Shown: piece after piece, positions 7,351-16,038 of the stretch | How the letters are laid out: every line of letters begins with the position of its first letter | How positions within the stretch are numbered: the first letter of the stretch is position 1 | From: Streptomyces scabichelini | Lineage (GTDB): Bacteria > Actinomycetota > Actinomycetes > Streptomycetales > Streptomycetaceae | Direction of reading: 5' to 3' | Assembly: GCF_011045015.1 (NCBI RefSeq) | Contig: NZ_JAAKZY010000015.1 | Coordinates: 1-64,000, forward strand | Length of the DNA stretch: 64,000 bases | Translations under genes and position numbers: made by a program | Notes under the pieces: generated by a model | Told to the model about the DNA's origin: nothing | Databases searched by the model: none | The model's input: the letters and a program-made list of their open reading frames with translations, nothing else

Positions 7351-8538
7351 TCAGCGTTCGGTGAAGATCGGCGTCCATTGTCCGGGCGCGCCGTCGCTCC
7401 CCTTGAGAGCTCCACTCAGGCGTACGAGTTTGTCGCTGCCGATCGTGGCGAGGACGAGCCGGTTGTGGTGCTCGTTCTCGCCCGGTTCGCTGTACCAGAG
7501 GATGAGCCGCTTGTTGTCGACCCAGGCGAGCGGCTGGTATCCCGGCACTTTGGCGATCCGCTCGCCGGTGTAGGCGTCAAGGACGGCGCCGCCGTCGTTC
7601 GCGACGAGTTTGCCGTTCGGGGACACTCCCGCGTCGATGTACCACTGCGTGTACCGCTCGTTCGCGGGCCGGTCGACCTTGTTGCCCTCGAAGTCGTAGT
7701 ACTGCATGTCGGGTTCCCTGGTGAGCCCGGAGTAGACCCGCTTGCCGTCGTGGCTGAAGGCGAAGTCCTGACGGGCGTTGCTGTCGTCCACCTCCGGGAC
7801 CTCGCTCCACGATCCCTTGCCGGAGGCCACGTCGATGACGTAGAAGCCGGTTCGCGGCTGGTCCTGCGACTGGTCGTAGTCGTTGTTCTTGCCGTCGCCG
7901 TCGCTGTCGTAGTCCACCTTGTACCGCAGGTCGGGATTCGCCTTGTACGTCGTCGCGACGAGCTTGTCTCCGTCAGGAGAGAACTCGACGCCCGCGACGC
8001 CGCGGTCCACCGGGATCCAGCGCTCGACCTCGCCGGTGCGCAGGTTGAGCAGGCCGATCCGCTTGGTGGGCAGGTCGTTCTCCAGGACGGCGGCGGTCCG
8101 CATGCCGGGGGCGATGTCGATGAAGGACCACTTGGACGCCTTCTCGTACTTGCCTGTCTTCTGGTCGAGCAGCCGGTACTCGCGGACGGCGACGGCACGG
8201 TCGTCCGTCTGCTCGACGTTCTTCCGGGTGTAGTACGCGGCCAGCGCGACGTCTCCTGCCGCGATCATGTCGCGCGGGGGCGACTGGTCGGGGTGGGCGA
8301 TGATGTCGCTCTCGTTCCTCTCGGTCGCGAGCCGATCGCCGTCCTTGCCCGACTCCAGCATCGGCACCGCCACCGCGACGGCGACCACGGCGGCGGTGGC
8401 CGCGGCGACGGACGCGAGGGTACGGGTACGGCGGCGTCGCCGGACCGTCAGCACCCGGTCGGCGAACCCCGGGCCCAGCGGCGGCTGTTGGGTGGCCTGC
8501 TCCCGCAGGGAGTCACGCACCAGTTCGTCGACGTTCAC
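7351..8538 (-). CDS. membrane-anchored beta-propeller-like protein, partner of ECF sigma factor
   Basis: A 395-residue protein with a short cytoplasmic N terminus (about 1-38, ending RRRRRTR), one transmembrane helix (about 42-60), and an extracytoplasmic domain with WD40/TolB-like segments (VEFSPDGDKLVATTY, FAFSHDGKRVYSGL, GVSPNGKLVANDG). The GTG start overlaps the stop of the sigma gene (GTGA), so the two are made together. The position fits an anti-sigma factor or sensor for that sigma, but no ZAS-type HxxxCxxC motif is present, so this role is inference. Confidence 0.65.
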   Translation of the reverse strand: MNVDELVRDSLREQATQQPPLGPGFADRVLTVRRRRRTRTLASVAAATAAVVAVAVAVPMLESGKDGDRLATERNESDIIAHPDQSPPRDMIAAGDVALAAYYTRKNVEQTDDRAVAVREYRLLDQKTGKYEKASKWSFIDIAPGMRTAAVLENDLPTKRIGLLNLRTGEVERWIPVDRGVAGVEFSPDGDKLVATTYKANPDLRYKVDYDSDGDGKNNDYDQSQDQPRTGFYVIDVASGKGSWSEVPEVDDSNARQDFAFSHDGKRVYSGLTREPDMQYYDFEGNKVDRPANERYTQWYIDAGVSPNGKLVANDGGAVLDAYTGERIAKVPGYQPLAWVDNKRLILWYSEPGENEHHNRLVLATIGSDKLVRLSGALKGSDGAPGQWTPIFTER

Positions 8539-9092
8539 GGGCGTACCTCCACGGGCGAGAAGTCACGGGACGGGCTTTCTTCGGCGTCGGCGAGTCCGAG
8601 TGCGGCCAGTTCGGGTGCGAGGGCGCGCAGCCGGGCGAGGGAGCGGTGCGTGGTGGAGCGCACGGTCCCGACGGAGCAGCCGAGGATCCGGGCCACATCG
8701 GCCTCCGGCAGATCCTCGAAGTACCGCAGCACGAGGACTGTCCGCTGCCGCGGGGTCAGCCGTGCCAGCGCCCCGCGCATGACGATCCGCAGCTCGGCGG
8801 CGGAGGCGGCGTCACCGCCGCCCGTCCCCTCGGGCGGCTCGGCGACCGTCAGCTCCCGTCTTCGCCACTTCAGCCGCCACCGGCTCACCTGCTGCCGGTA
8901 CAGGATCCGCCGTACGTACGCCTCCGGCTCGTCGATCCGCTGCCACCGGCCCGCGGCCTTGATCAGCGCGTTCTGCAGAAGATCCTCGGCGGCGTGCCGG
9001 TCGCCGCCACTGAGCAGGACGGCGGTTTTCAGCAACGCCGACGACCGGTTCTCCACGAACTCCCGGAAGCGCTCCTGCCCTTGGGCATCCAT
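8535..9092 (-). CDS. ECF sigma factor (SigE-family type)
   Basis: A 185-residue group IV sigma factor. Region 2 includes DRHAAEDLLQNALIKAAGRWQ and a -10 recognition helix ending VSRWR. Region 4 includes LTPRQRTVLVLRYFEDLP and ILGCSVGTVRSTTHRSLARL. ATG at 9092 is preferred to an upstream in-frame start because AAGGTG lies 5 bases before it. It is followed directly by its membrane partner (4-base overlap). It presumably directs a small envelope-type regulon and itself. Confidence 0.85.
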   Translation of the reverse strand: MDAQGQERFREFVENRSSALLKTAVLLSGGDRHAAEDLLQNALIKAAGRWQRIDEPEAYVRRILYRQQVSRWRLKWRRRELTVAEPPEGTGGGDAASAAELRIVMRGALARLTPRQRTVLVLRYFEDLPEADVARILGCSVGTVRSTTHRSLARLRALAPELAALGLADAEESPSRDFSPVEVRP

Positions 9093-9183
9093 CGTCACCT
9101 TCTCTTTCCCGGCGGGCCTCCCCCGCTTGGCATTCCTTGTGACGCGCGCGGTCATCTCCCGCTATGCCTGCACCACAAAGAAA

Positions 9184-9255
9184 GTTCCCCGCGCCGCCCC
9201 ATAGGGGCGCGGGGAACTGCGCGACCAGCCACGGACAACCCGCAGCTTCAAACGG
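9184..9255 (+). terminator. dispersed Streptomyces repeat, copy 2: hairpin plus conserved tail
   Basis: GTTCCCCGCGCC (9184-9195) pairs with 9206-9217 over 12 bp. The 38-base tail (9218-9255) starts TGCGCGACCAGCCAC and ends GCAGCTTCAAACGG. It matches copy 3 at 36499-36536 with three mismatches. The element lies between the dapD stop and the sigma gene start. Confidence 0.7.
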
Positions 9256-9280
9256 CCCTGCCAGACGAGCTGGTGCAGAA

Positions 9281-10270
9281 CTAGTTGTGGCTGTGCAAGA
9301 TGTCGTTCAGCCCACCCCACACCGCATTGTTCGGCCGAGCCTCCACCGTGCCGCTGACCGAGTTGCGGCGGAAGAGGATGTTCGAGGCACCGGAGAGCTC
9401 GCGGGCCTTGACGATCTGGCCGTCGGGCATCGTGACGCGGGTGCCGGCGGTGACGTACAGGCCCGCCTCGACCACGCACTCGTCGCCGAGCGCGATCCCG
9501 ACGCCCGCCTCGGCACCGACGAGGCAGCGCTCGCCGATGGTGATCCGGACGTTGCCGCCACCGGAGAGGGTGCCCATGGTGGAGGCGCCGCCGCCGATGT
9601 CCGAACCGTTGCCGACCACGACCCCGGCGGAGATACGGCCCTCGACCATCGAGGTGCCGAGCGTGCCCGCGTTGAAGTTCACGAAGCCCTCGTGCATGAC
9701 CGTGGTGCCCTCGGCCAGGTGTGCGCCGAGGCGGACCCGGTCGGCGTCGGCGATGCGTACGCCCTTGGGGGCCACGTAGTCCGTCATGCGCGGGAACTTG
9801 TCGACGGACGTCACGGCCAGGTGGAGGCCCTCGGCGCGGGCGTTCAGGCGGACCTTCTCCACGTCGTCCACCGCGACCGGGCCGATCGAGGTCCAGGCGA
9901 CGTTGGCGAGGTGCGCGAAGATGCCGTCCAGGCTCTGGCCGTGCGGCTTCACGAGGCGGTGCGAGAGCAGGTGGAGGCGCAGGTACACGTCGTGCGCGTC
10001 GATCGGCTTCTCGTCGAGCGAGGCGATGACCGTACGGACCGCGACCACCTCGACGCCCCGGCGGGCATCCGGGCCGGTCGCCGCGGTCGCGCCGCCGCCG
10101 AGCAGCTCCGCGGCCCGCTCGGCGGACAGCCGCTCCGTACCGGACGGACCCGGCTCGGCGACGAGCTCGGGCGCGGGGAACCAGGTGTCGAGAACGGTGC
10201 CGTCGGCGGCGACCGTGGCGAGGCCGGCGGCGACAGCGCCGGTGGTGCGAGAAGCAGTCGTGTCGGTCAT
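9281..10270 (-). CDS. dapD: tetrahydrodipicolinate N-succinyltransferase (actinobacterial type)
   Basis: A 329-residue acyltransferase of the diaminopimelate/lysine pathway that succinylates tetrahydrodipicolinate. The C-terminal half has left-handed beta-helix (hexapeptide) repeats with Gly-rich turns ([22 protein letters not shown], then [22 protein letters not shown]). The length fits the long actinobacterial DapD. The TAGGTT box (10277-10282) stands 6 bases upstream of ATG and no ribosome site is visible, so the mRNA is probably leaderless. It forms a pathway pair with the nearby dapA. Confidence 0.9.
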   Translation of the reverse strand: MTDTTASRTTGAVAAGLATVAADGTVLDTWFPAPELVAEPGPSGTERLSAERAAELLGGGATAATGPDARRGVEVVAVRTVIASLDEKPIDAHDVYLRLHLLSHRLVKPHGQSLDGIFAHLANVAWTSIGPVAVDDVEKVRLNARAEGLHLAVTSVDKFPRMTDYVAPKGVRIADADRVRLGAHLAEGTTVMHEGFVNFNAGTLGTSMVEGRISAGVVVGNGSDIGGGASTMGTLSGGGNVRITIGERCLVGAEAGVGIALGDECVVEAGLYVTAGTRVTMPDGQIVKARELSGASNILFRRNSVSGTVEARPNNAVWGGLNDILHSHN

Positions 10271-10276
10271 GAGGGA

Positions 10277-10282
10277 AACCTA
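10277..10282 (-). promoter_or_regulatory. -10 box for leaderless dapD transcript
   Basis: TAGGTT on the minus strand ends 6 bases before the dapD ATG, so transcription would begin at the A of the start codon. No Shine-Dalgarno sequence is present. The -35 is not clear. Confidence 0.4.
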
Positions 10283-10349
10283 ACCGGCCGGGGGCGCGAG
10301 GGGCCAACCGGTGCGCCGGGCATCTCACGTGCCGGGCGCACCGCTCCGC

Positions 10350-10381
10350 TCAGCTGTGGCTCAGGTCAGCTGTGGCTCAGG
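10350..10381. repeat. perfect 16-bp tandem duplication containing a stop codon
   Basis: TCAGCTGTGGCTCAGG occurs at 10350-10365 and again at 10366-10381. The stop codon of the minus-strand gene (10377-10379) lies in the second copy. Confidence 0.9.
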
Positions 10382-11276
10382 GCCGCTCACCCTTCTTGTC
10401 GACGAGCCCCATGGCGAGCCGGGCGCCGCCCAGGATGAACCGGTCCTGGCCCCCGCCGCCGGTCCGCTCGACGGAGCGGTAACCGCTGGCGAGGTATGTC
10501 GTCGGGTCGAGCAGCGTCTGGCCCGAGCCCGCCCTGGCGCCCTTCAGATAGAGCGCGATCGCGTCGCGTCCCGCCACGTCCTGAACCTGGGCGGCCCGCA
10601 CGCCGGGGATCGTCGCCATGGCCCGGTACACCTTGGCGAGCCCTTCGGGGTCGATCACATACGCCCGGCTGATGATCGCGCCGAGCGCCCGGTACTCGTG
10701 CTGCGTACGGGTCTCGCCCGGATCGGTGGCGTAGAAGAAGGCGCGTGCCTCGGCGCGTACCCGCTTCGGATCGTCGGGCAGGCTCCTGAGGAACGCGTAC
10801 TGCTCGCGCGGCGAGTGGTCGTCGCCCGCCTTGCCGTCCTCCATGGACGGATCGGCGTACTTGATCCAGTCCTCGCTCGTGCGGGGCCCCGGCTGCTCGT
10901 CGTCCGTCGTGTTCGTCTCGACGGACTTGAGGTAGACCCACTGGCCGTCGCGCGGACTGGCGGGGGCACGCGCCGCGATGATTTCCGCTGCCTCGTTCAG
11001 CAGGTCCTTCGCGCTGCCCAGCTCCAGCGTGTAGCCCGGCTGCGACCCCGGTTGCGTACGTCCGTCATCGCCGACCACCTGCGTGCCGATCACCGCGGCT
11101 GCCGTGATCGCCGCCGCGGCCCCGACCGCGGCGAGCCGCCAGTCGGCGCGCAGCCGGCGGCCGCGGCCGCCGCGCAGTGCCTCGCTCAGCAGCCGGTCGC
11201 GTCCTTCGACGAGCCGTGTGCGGTGCGGGGTGGGGGCGTCGGCCCGCAGTTCACGGACCGCTGTCATCTCGTCCAT
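10377..11276 (-). CDS. CU044_5270-family membrane-anchored protein
   Basis: A 299-residue protein of the actinobacterial CU044_5270 family, found almost always beside an ECF sigma factor. A short cytoplasmic N terminus (about 1-48) precedes one transmembrane helix (RLAAVGAAAAITAAAVIGTQVV, about 47-68). The extracytoplasmic domain includes GQWVYLKSVET and ADPSMEDGKAG. It begins 3 bases after the sigma stop. The likely role is sensing or modulating the sigma factor; the signal is unknown. The 3' end sits in a tandem duplication (10350-10381). Confidence 0.75.
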   Translation of the reverse strand: MDEMTAVRELRADAPTPHRTRLVEGRDRLLSEALRGGRGRRLRADWRLAAVGAAAAITAAAVIGTQVVGDDGRTQPGSQPGYTLELGSAKDLLNEAAEIIAARAPASPRDGQWVYLKSVETNTTDDEQPGPRTSEDWIKYADPSMEDGKAGDDHSPREQYAFLRSLPDDPKRVRAEARAFFYATDPGETRTQHEYRALGAIISRAYVIDPEGLAKVYRAMATIPGVRAAQVQDVAGRDAIALYLKGARAGSGQTLLDPTTYLASGYRSVERTGGGGQDRFILGGARLAMGLVDKKGERP

Positions 11277-11279
11277 CGG

Positions 11280-11900
11280 TCAGGCCACCTCCGTGGTGTC
11301 GAGTGTGAACGCGGGGTCGGCGCCGAGTGCCGAACGGACCTTGCGGCGGGCGCGGTTGAGCCGGGAGCGGACGGTGCCGACGGGGATGCCGAGGGCCTCG
11401 GAGACCTCGACGTACGTCAGCTCCGCCCAGGCCACGAGCAGCAGTACGTGTCTGTCGCCGGCGGACAGCGAGGCCAGCGCCCCGGCGAGCGGGCCCTGTG
11501 CCGCCACCCGGCTGTCGGAGTCCTCGACCCATGACGCGGCGACGGGATCGTGTCCGGTGCGGGCCAGCGCCCTGAGGGCCCGCACTTCGGCGCGGCGCTG
11601 CTTGCCGATGACGTTGCCCGCGATGCCGTACAGCCAGGGACGGGCGTTGGGGCGCGTCAGGTCGTAGCGGGCGCGGATGCGGAACGCCGTGAGGAAGGTG
11701 TCCGCGGTGATGTCGTCGGCCGCGCCGTCCCCCAGGCGCCGGGTCACATACCGGTGGATGTCGGGGGCGTACTGGTCGTAGAGGCGCGCGAACAGCTCCG
11801 GGTGCTCCAGCGACTGGGCAACGACCTCCGCATCGTCCCGCGCCCCTTCGCTCTGCGCCCGTTCGTCCTGCGCCTCCGGTGGCGGTGGTGGTCCCGTCAC
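11280..11900 (-). CDS. ECF sigma factor paired with CU044_5270 protein
   Basis: A 206-residue sigma factor. Region 2: LYDQYAPDIHRYVTRRLG, DDITADTFLTAF and PWLYGIAGNVIGKQRR. Region 4: LSAGDRHVLLLVAWAELTY and ALGIPVGTVRSRLNRARRKV. GTG at 11900 has GGGAGG 5-6 bases upstream. It is the first gene of a two-gene unit with the CU044_5270 protein, at 3-base spacing. The N terminus (about 1-35) is an acidic/proline-rich extension. Confidence 0.85.
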   Translation of the reverse strand: MTGPPPPPEAQDERAQSEGARDDAEVVAQSLEHPELFARLYDQYAPDIHRYVTRRLGDGAADDITADTFLTAFRIRARYDLTRPNARPWLYGIAGNVIGKQRRAEVRALRALARTGHDPVAASWVEDSDSRVAAQGPLAGALASLSAGDRHVLLLVAWAELTYVEVSEALGIPVGTVRSRLNRARRKVRSALGADPAFTLDTTEVA

Positions 11901-11980
11901 AAGGCCTCCCCGTGCTTCGTCGTGCCGAGCTTGTCACCCCTGTTCCCCGGTGGGCCGAGGAAGGTTCACGGCTCACACGC

Positions 11981-12020
11981 ACCGCACAGAGAAAAAACAC
12001 TGAGAAAACCGCACAGAGAA
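11981..12020. repeat. 13-bp direct repeat
   Basis: ACCGCACAGAGAA is found at 11981-11993 and 12008-12020 (period 27). The A-rich stretch lies between the sigma gene start and the TetR gene stop. No gene is seen in this gap. Confidence 0.7.
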
Positions 12021-12023
12021 GGC

Positions 12024-12042
12024 TCAGGGGATCAGGGGATCA
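12024..12042. repeat. 8-bp tandem repeat containing the tetR-type gene stop
   Basis: TCAGGGGA at 12024-12031 and 12032-12039 is followed by TCA (2.4 copies). The stop codon is the TCA at 12032-12034. Each unit carries a possible stop in the same orientation. Confidence 0.75.
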
Positions 12043-12568
12043 CACGGGCCAGCATCTCCCGGGCGTACTCCTCGTCGTACGCCCTCCCCGTCAGCAACAC
12101 CTCGAGACAGATCCCGTCCACCAGCGCGACCAGGGCCCGTGCGGTGGCCGGATCCGTGCGGCGGCTGATGCGTTCGGCGAGGTCCTGACCGCACTCGGCG
12201 GCGACGGAGCGCAGCGCGGGGCGGCGCAGGGCGGCGAGATAGAGCTCGTACTCGAGCACCACCGCCGTACGGTCGCCCGCGAGCCACTCGCCCACCAGGC
12301 CGGCGAGGTCACCGGCCAGATCGCTGCCGGTGTCCTCGAGGCCGCCCCGCGCGGCGATCACCTTGGCGAAGCCCTCGTTCGCCTGCCGCAGCGCGGCGAC
12401 CATCAGTTCGTCGAGGGTCTTGAAGTGGTACGTCGTGGAGCCCAGCGGCACATCGGCCTCGGCCGCGACGGAGCGATGGCTCAGCCCTCCAATGCCCTTG
12501 GCCTCCACGACCCGGATGGCCGCGTCGATGATGCGCTGGCGCCTGTCGGGGTCGTAACGCCGGGCCAT
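12032..12568 (-). CDS. TetR-family regulator
   Basis: A 178-residue repressor with an N-terminal HTH (RRQRIIDAAIRVVEAKGIGGLSHRSVAAEADVPLGSTTYHF, given here in overlapping parts: IIDAAIRVVEAKG, SHRSVAAEADVPLG, TTYHFKTLDEL). It is the second gene of an operon with the SMR efflux gene 31 bases upstream, so it most likely represses that pump through the GTAC-rich site at 12922-12958. Confidence 0.85.
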   Translation of the reverse strand: MARRYDPDRRQRIIDAAIRVVEAKGIGGLSHRSVAAEADVPLGSTTYHFKTLDELMVAALRQANEGFAKVIAARGGLEDTGSDLAGDLAGLVGEWLAGDRTAVVLEYELYLAALRRPALRSVAAECGQDLAERISRRTDPATARALVALVDGICLEVLLTGRAYDEEYAREMLARVIP

Positions 12569-12599
12569 CAGCGGACTCCTATGACCGCACGGCCGCCCA

Positions 12600-12920
12600 T
12601 CAGTGCGCCCCGCCCAGGTTCAGCACCACGACCCCAACGATGATCAGGGCGATCCCGGCCGCCTTCGCGGTGGTCAGCCCCTCCCCGAGGAAAACCATGC
12701 CGATCGCAGCGATGGCCGCGGTGCCGGCTCCGGCCCAGATCGCGTACGCCGTGCCGACCGACACGGTTTTCAGCGTCTGCGCGAGCAGCACGAAGGAGAC
12801 GACGTATCCGATGAGCGTCAGCAGGGAGGGCCACAGTTTGCTGAGGCCGTCGCTGTACTTTATGGCGGTCGTCGCGGCGACCTCGGCCGCGATGGCTCCG
12901 GTGAGCAATGCGTATCCCAT
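12600..12920 (-). CDS. small multidrug resistance (SMR/EmrE-like) efflux protein
   Basis: A 106-residue four-helix membrane protein of the SMR family, which exports cationic drugs or guanidinium-like compounds by proton antiport. The membrane-embedded Glu is in IAAEVAATTAIK (residue near 13). The family motif AYAIWAGAGTAAIAAIG and the final helix (IALIIVGVVVLNL) are present. ATG at 12920 is chosen because it gives the family N terminus (MGYALLTG); the longer frame would read through the operator-like sequence. A TetR regulator follows. Confidence 0.85.
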   Translation of the reverse strand: MGYALLTGAIAAEVAATTAIKYSDGLSKLWPSLLTLIGYVVSFVLLAQTLKTVSVGTAYAIWAGAGTAAIAAIGMVFLGEGLTTAKAAGIALIIVGVVVLNLGGAH

Positions 12921-12921
12921 G

Positions 12922-12958
12922 CGTACGAGCGTACACATCGATACGTACACCCGTACAC
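12922..12958. promoter_or_regulatory. GTAC-rich candidate operator for the SMR/TetR operon
   Basis: Directly upstream of the SMR start, CGTAC recurs five times (CGTACGAGCGTAC at 12922-12934; CGTACAC at 12930, 12944 and 12952), giving overlapping partial palindromes around ATCGAT (12937-12942). It is a plausible TetR-family binding region. Confidence 0.45.
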
Positions 12959-13103
12959 AAAGAATGCGCCACAGTCAGGTCAGCCCCCCGAGCGCGAGCA
13001 GCCGCTTCGGACGACGGCGTTGTACGGATCCGCGCAAGGGCCGCTCCCGTTTGCGCGTATTCCGCTGTAGAACAGGCCAGTTACCGCTGGTTACGGTGCA
13101 GCC

Positions 13104-14888
13104 ATGAGCAGAGGAGCCGCACATCGCAACAGGCCCTGGACGCGTGCACTGGCCGCCGGAGCGCTCGCCGTGGGAGCGCTGACCGCGGCACCGGCCGCGG
13201 ACGGAGCGCCGGCCCGTACCGAGGAACCCGTGGCCTCCACGTCCCCGGTCACCGGCGTCACCGAGACCGAGGTCTCCGTACGGATCCCGCTGCCGGCCTC
13301 GGTCGGCAGCCACCCGGCGCGCTGCGACTGGCTGTCGTATCTGCGCTACCGGTCCTCGGGCGGGCCGTCGAAGTCCGCCGACGCGGACCGGATTCTGATC
13401 GCCCAGCCGGGCATTCTGGAGGGCGCGGGCGCCTTCGACAGCGTGGCACGCAACACGGTGGAGGCGGCCGCCGAGAAGGGCGAGCACATCGAGTTCTGGG
13501 CGCTGGACCGGCGCTCCAACTGCCTTGAGGACAACACCGGGATCGGAGCTGGCAGCGCCACGAAGGCCGTTGACTACTACTACGGAGGCAAGCAGGTCGA
13601 CGGGCGCACCTTCGACGGCTTTCTGACGAGTGACCAGGTGGGCTGGCTCGCCGAGCTCGGTCTGGAACAGACCGTCCGTGACCAGTACGACCTGCTCGCC
13701 GCCGAACTGCCCGACCAGCGGCTGCGCAAGGAGAAGGTGCTGTGCGGCGGCCACTCGCTCGGCGGCGTACTCACCGGCGTCTTCGCCACCTGGGACTTCG
13801 ACGGGAACAGCGCGACGAAGGCCGACGCGGGCTTCAACCAGTGCGGGGGCTACTTCGCCCTGGACACCACGATCTCCACCTCACTGGACGACCTGAACGG
13901 CACGTCGCCCGGCTCCGGCTCGGGCTCCGGCTCCGGCTCCGGCTCCGGCGGGAACGGCCCCGGCGAGAGCCTGCTGCCGGGTCTGGTCCCGGACACGAGC
14001 ATCGGCTACGGCGCCGTGCAGGCCGGGTTGCGCACCGGCGTCCTGCCCCGCTTCCTCGCCCTCCCCGCAGTGCTCAACCCCGAGACGATGAACCTGCTCG
14101 CGCTCAGCGGCCTGGCCGCCCGCAACGCGCCCGAGGCCGAATCCGCACTGCTCGACACGGTCCCGTCGAACCCCAACATCGAGACGACAGGCCGCCTCCT
14201 GTTCTCCAAGAACGGGGACGTCTTCCTCACCGGCAGGCCGTCCATCCGCGACTTCCGGCTCACCAACGCGGCCGTGCTCGGCACCTTCATGGACGACAAC
14301 TCGGCATCGCTCGCCTTCATCCAGACGAGCGTGGGCTTCTTCGACAGTGCCGACGGCGGCAGGATCGTGGACAAGAACTTCCCGGCCTCGAACGAAGCCC
14401 CGGCTCAACCAGCCCTGTTCGGTACGGAGTTGAAGGCGATCCCGGACGAGCCCGGCGGCCCGCTCTACACCTGGCGGAACTACGACCGGGTGGGTGCGGC
14501 GGACGACCCGGGGTACCGCTCGTCCACCGGCAGGCCGTTCACCACGGCCGCCAAGGAGGTCACGGACATCGGGGAGCTGGCCCGCAGTCTCTCCGAACAG
14601 CCGCTGGACTTCACCGAGGACTACTTCCCGACCAGGCTGGTCACGGACATCCAGCTGATCGACGATCCACAGCTCCAGGGCAAACTGGTGCACCGCGACG
14701 GGCTCACCGCGAATCCCACGGTCACCTTTGTCGCGGGCGACGGCATTCTGGCGGATCACATTCCCTCGGACAGGAATCCCGTGGTCCTGCCGGGTTACCA
14801 GCACCTGGACGTGCTCACAGCCGCGCCGGTTCAGAACAACGGGAAGCGCGAGGAGATCTCCGTACGCCTGTCGCAGTTCGCTCGCTAG
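13104..14888 (+). CDS. secreted alpha/beta-hydrolase-like protein with Gly-Ser linker
   Basis: A 594-residue exported protein. The signal peptide spans about 1-35 (ALAAGALAVGALTAAPAADG-AP). A nucleophile elbow GGHSLGG is centred on Ser218, and an early strand/loop ILIAQPGILEGAGAF is near 97-111, so a lipase/esterase-like fold is likely. A pure (GS)n run at about 270-282, encoded by a 6-bp DNA repeat (13911-13950), splits the predicted core. GDG..DHI near 550 could supply the acid and His. No ribosome site precedes ATG 13104, and TACGGT (13092-13097) sits 6 bases upstream, so the mRNA may be leaderless. Substrate unknown. Confidence 0.6.
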   Translation: MSRGAAHRNRPWTRALAAGALAVGALTAAPAADGAPARTEEPVASTSPVTGVTETEVSVRIPLPASVGSHPARCDWLSYLRYRSSGGPSKSADADRILIAQPGILEGAGAFDSVARNTVEAAAEKGEHIEFWALDRRSNCLEDNTGIGAGSATKAVDYYYGGKQVDGRTFDGFLTSDQVGWLAELGLEQTVRDQYDLLAAELPDQRLRKEKVLCGGHSLGGVLTGVFATWDFDGNSATKADAGFNQCGGYFALDTTISTSLDDLNGTSPGSGSGSGSGSGSGGNGPGESLLPGLVPDTSIGYGAVQAGLRTGVLPRFLALPAVLNPETMNLLALSGLAARNAPEAESALLDTVPSNPNIETTGRLLFSKNGDVFLTGRPSIRDFRLTNAAVLGTFMDDNSASLAFIQTSVGFFDSADGGRIVDKNFPASNEAPAQPALFGTELKAIPDEPGGPLYTWRNYDRVGAADDPGYRSSTGRPFTTAAKEVTDIGELARSLSEQPLDFTEDYFPTRLVTDIQLIDDPQLQGKLVHRDGLTANPTVTFVAGDGILADHIPSDRNPVVLPGYQHLDVLTAAPVQNNGKREEISVRLSQFAR

Positions 14889-15100
14889 CGCTGCACAACT
14901 CGAGCACTGAAACCGCTCTCCGAAAGGCCTGCTCAGAAGCCACCGGGTCCACTACTGTTTCACCGTCGCGCACCGGAGCTTTCCGGCCACAGCCGTTCGT
15001 TCCGTGTGCCCGCGGCCTCCGCTTCCTCTCGTGTTCCTCTGGTTCCGAGGGCACATGACCAATCCGCGTTCGCCCCCGGGCGACGCAGGGGGAACAGCGC

Positions 15101-15958
15101 ATGCCAGAAAGCAAGCCCGGACCCGCTCCGGAGCAGCCACCCAAGGTATGGGAGACCGGCGAGGGTCTGGACGGAGGCCGCGTACCCGGGACGCGCCGCC
15201 TCTATCTGGCCGGCGCACTCGCCCTGGCGGTTCTGGCCGCCACGGTGACCGCGATCTCCATACTCGACCGGAGTGGTGACGACTCATCACAGGGGCCGCA
15301 GAACACGTCCGCCGCCGAGCCGATCGTTCCTGAGGTCAACCCGACTGTCCCCACCACGGAGCCCAGTGGGAAGAGCGGCCTTTCCTCACCGGAGCCGGAA
15401 CCCACCGACGCCGCCTCGGACGCCTCGAAGGGTTCCGGCTCCCCCGAGGCCCAGCAGCACGGCTCCGAGCCCCGCCCCGAGCCGTCGAAGCCCGCCTCCA
15501 GCAGCAAGCCACCCGCCAAGGCGCCGTCCACCTCGCGGAAGTCGGTCCAGGCGGTCAACTACCCCGATCGCTATTGGCACTTCAGCGACGGCGCCGGCCG
15601 TCTCGACCGGGTGAGCTCGCGCAGCTCCGCCGAGACCCGGCGGGAATCCACCTTCACGCTCGTCTCCGGCCTCGCGGACTCCGACTGCGTTTCCTTCTCC
15701 ACCGGCGACGGCGGCTATCTCCGCCACATCAACTTCCGCCTCCGCGCGGACCGCGACGACGGCTCGGCGCTCTTCGAGAAGGACGCCACCTTCTGCCCGC
15801 GCCCGTCGTCGTACTCCGGCGCGGTGATGCTGGAGGCGGTCAACTACCCCGGCCGCTTCCTGCGCCACCGGGACTTCCAGCTTCGCCTGGATCCGTACGA
15901 GTACAGCGGCCTCTACCAGGCCGACTCGGCGTTTCGCCTGGTGGACGGCTTGGGCTGA
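15101..15958 (+). CDS. membrane-anchored AbfB (arabinofuranosidase B-type, CBM42-like) domain protein
   Basis: A 285-residue protein: cytoplasmic N terminus (about 1-28), one transmembrane helix (LYLAGALALAVLAATVTAI, about 29-47), a Pro/Ser/Glu-rich extracellular stalk (about 55-145), then a C-terminal AbfB-like beta-trefoil (about 148-282). The trefoil shows internally repeated 'VNYPxRxxxH' units (AVNYPDRYWHFSDG and AVNYPGRFLRHRDF). AbfB domains bind arabinose side chains, so this may be a cell-surface carbohydrate-binding protein with no catalytic domain. AGGGGG precedes the ATG. Confidence 0.7.
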   Translation: MPESKPGPAPEQPPKVWETGEGLDGGRVPGTRRLYLAGALALAVLAATVTAISILDRSGDDSSQGPQNTSAAEPIVPEVNPTVPTTEPSGKSGLSSPEPEPTDAASDASKGSGSPEAQQHGSEPRPEPSKPASSSKPPAKAPSTSRKSVQAVNYPDRYWHFSDGAGRLDRVSSRSSAETRRESTFTLVSGLADSDCVSFSTGDGGYLRHINFRLRADRDDGSALFEKDATFCPRPSSYSGAVMLEAVNYPGRFLRHRDFQLRLDPYEYSGLYQADSAFRLVDGLG

Positions 15959-15982
15959 CCGCGCCCTCTACCTCGTCAAACA

Positions 15983-16014
15983 TGTGGGGCCCCGGCAGCT
16001 GCCGGGGCCCCACA
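15983..16014. terminator. 32-base perfect palindrome, bidirectional terminator
   Basis: TGTGGGGCCCCGGCAG (15983-15998) is followed without spacer by its exact reverse complement (15999-16014). It lies between convergent genes ending at 15958 and 16039, at the 3' end of the suf operon. Confidence 0.85.
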
Positions 16015-16038
16015 CACGTATACGCGAACTATGCGAAC

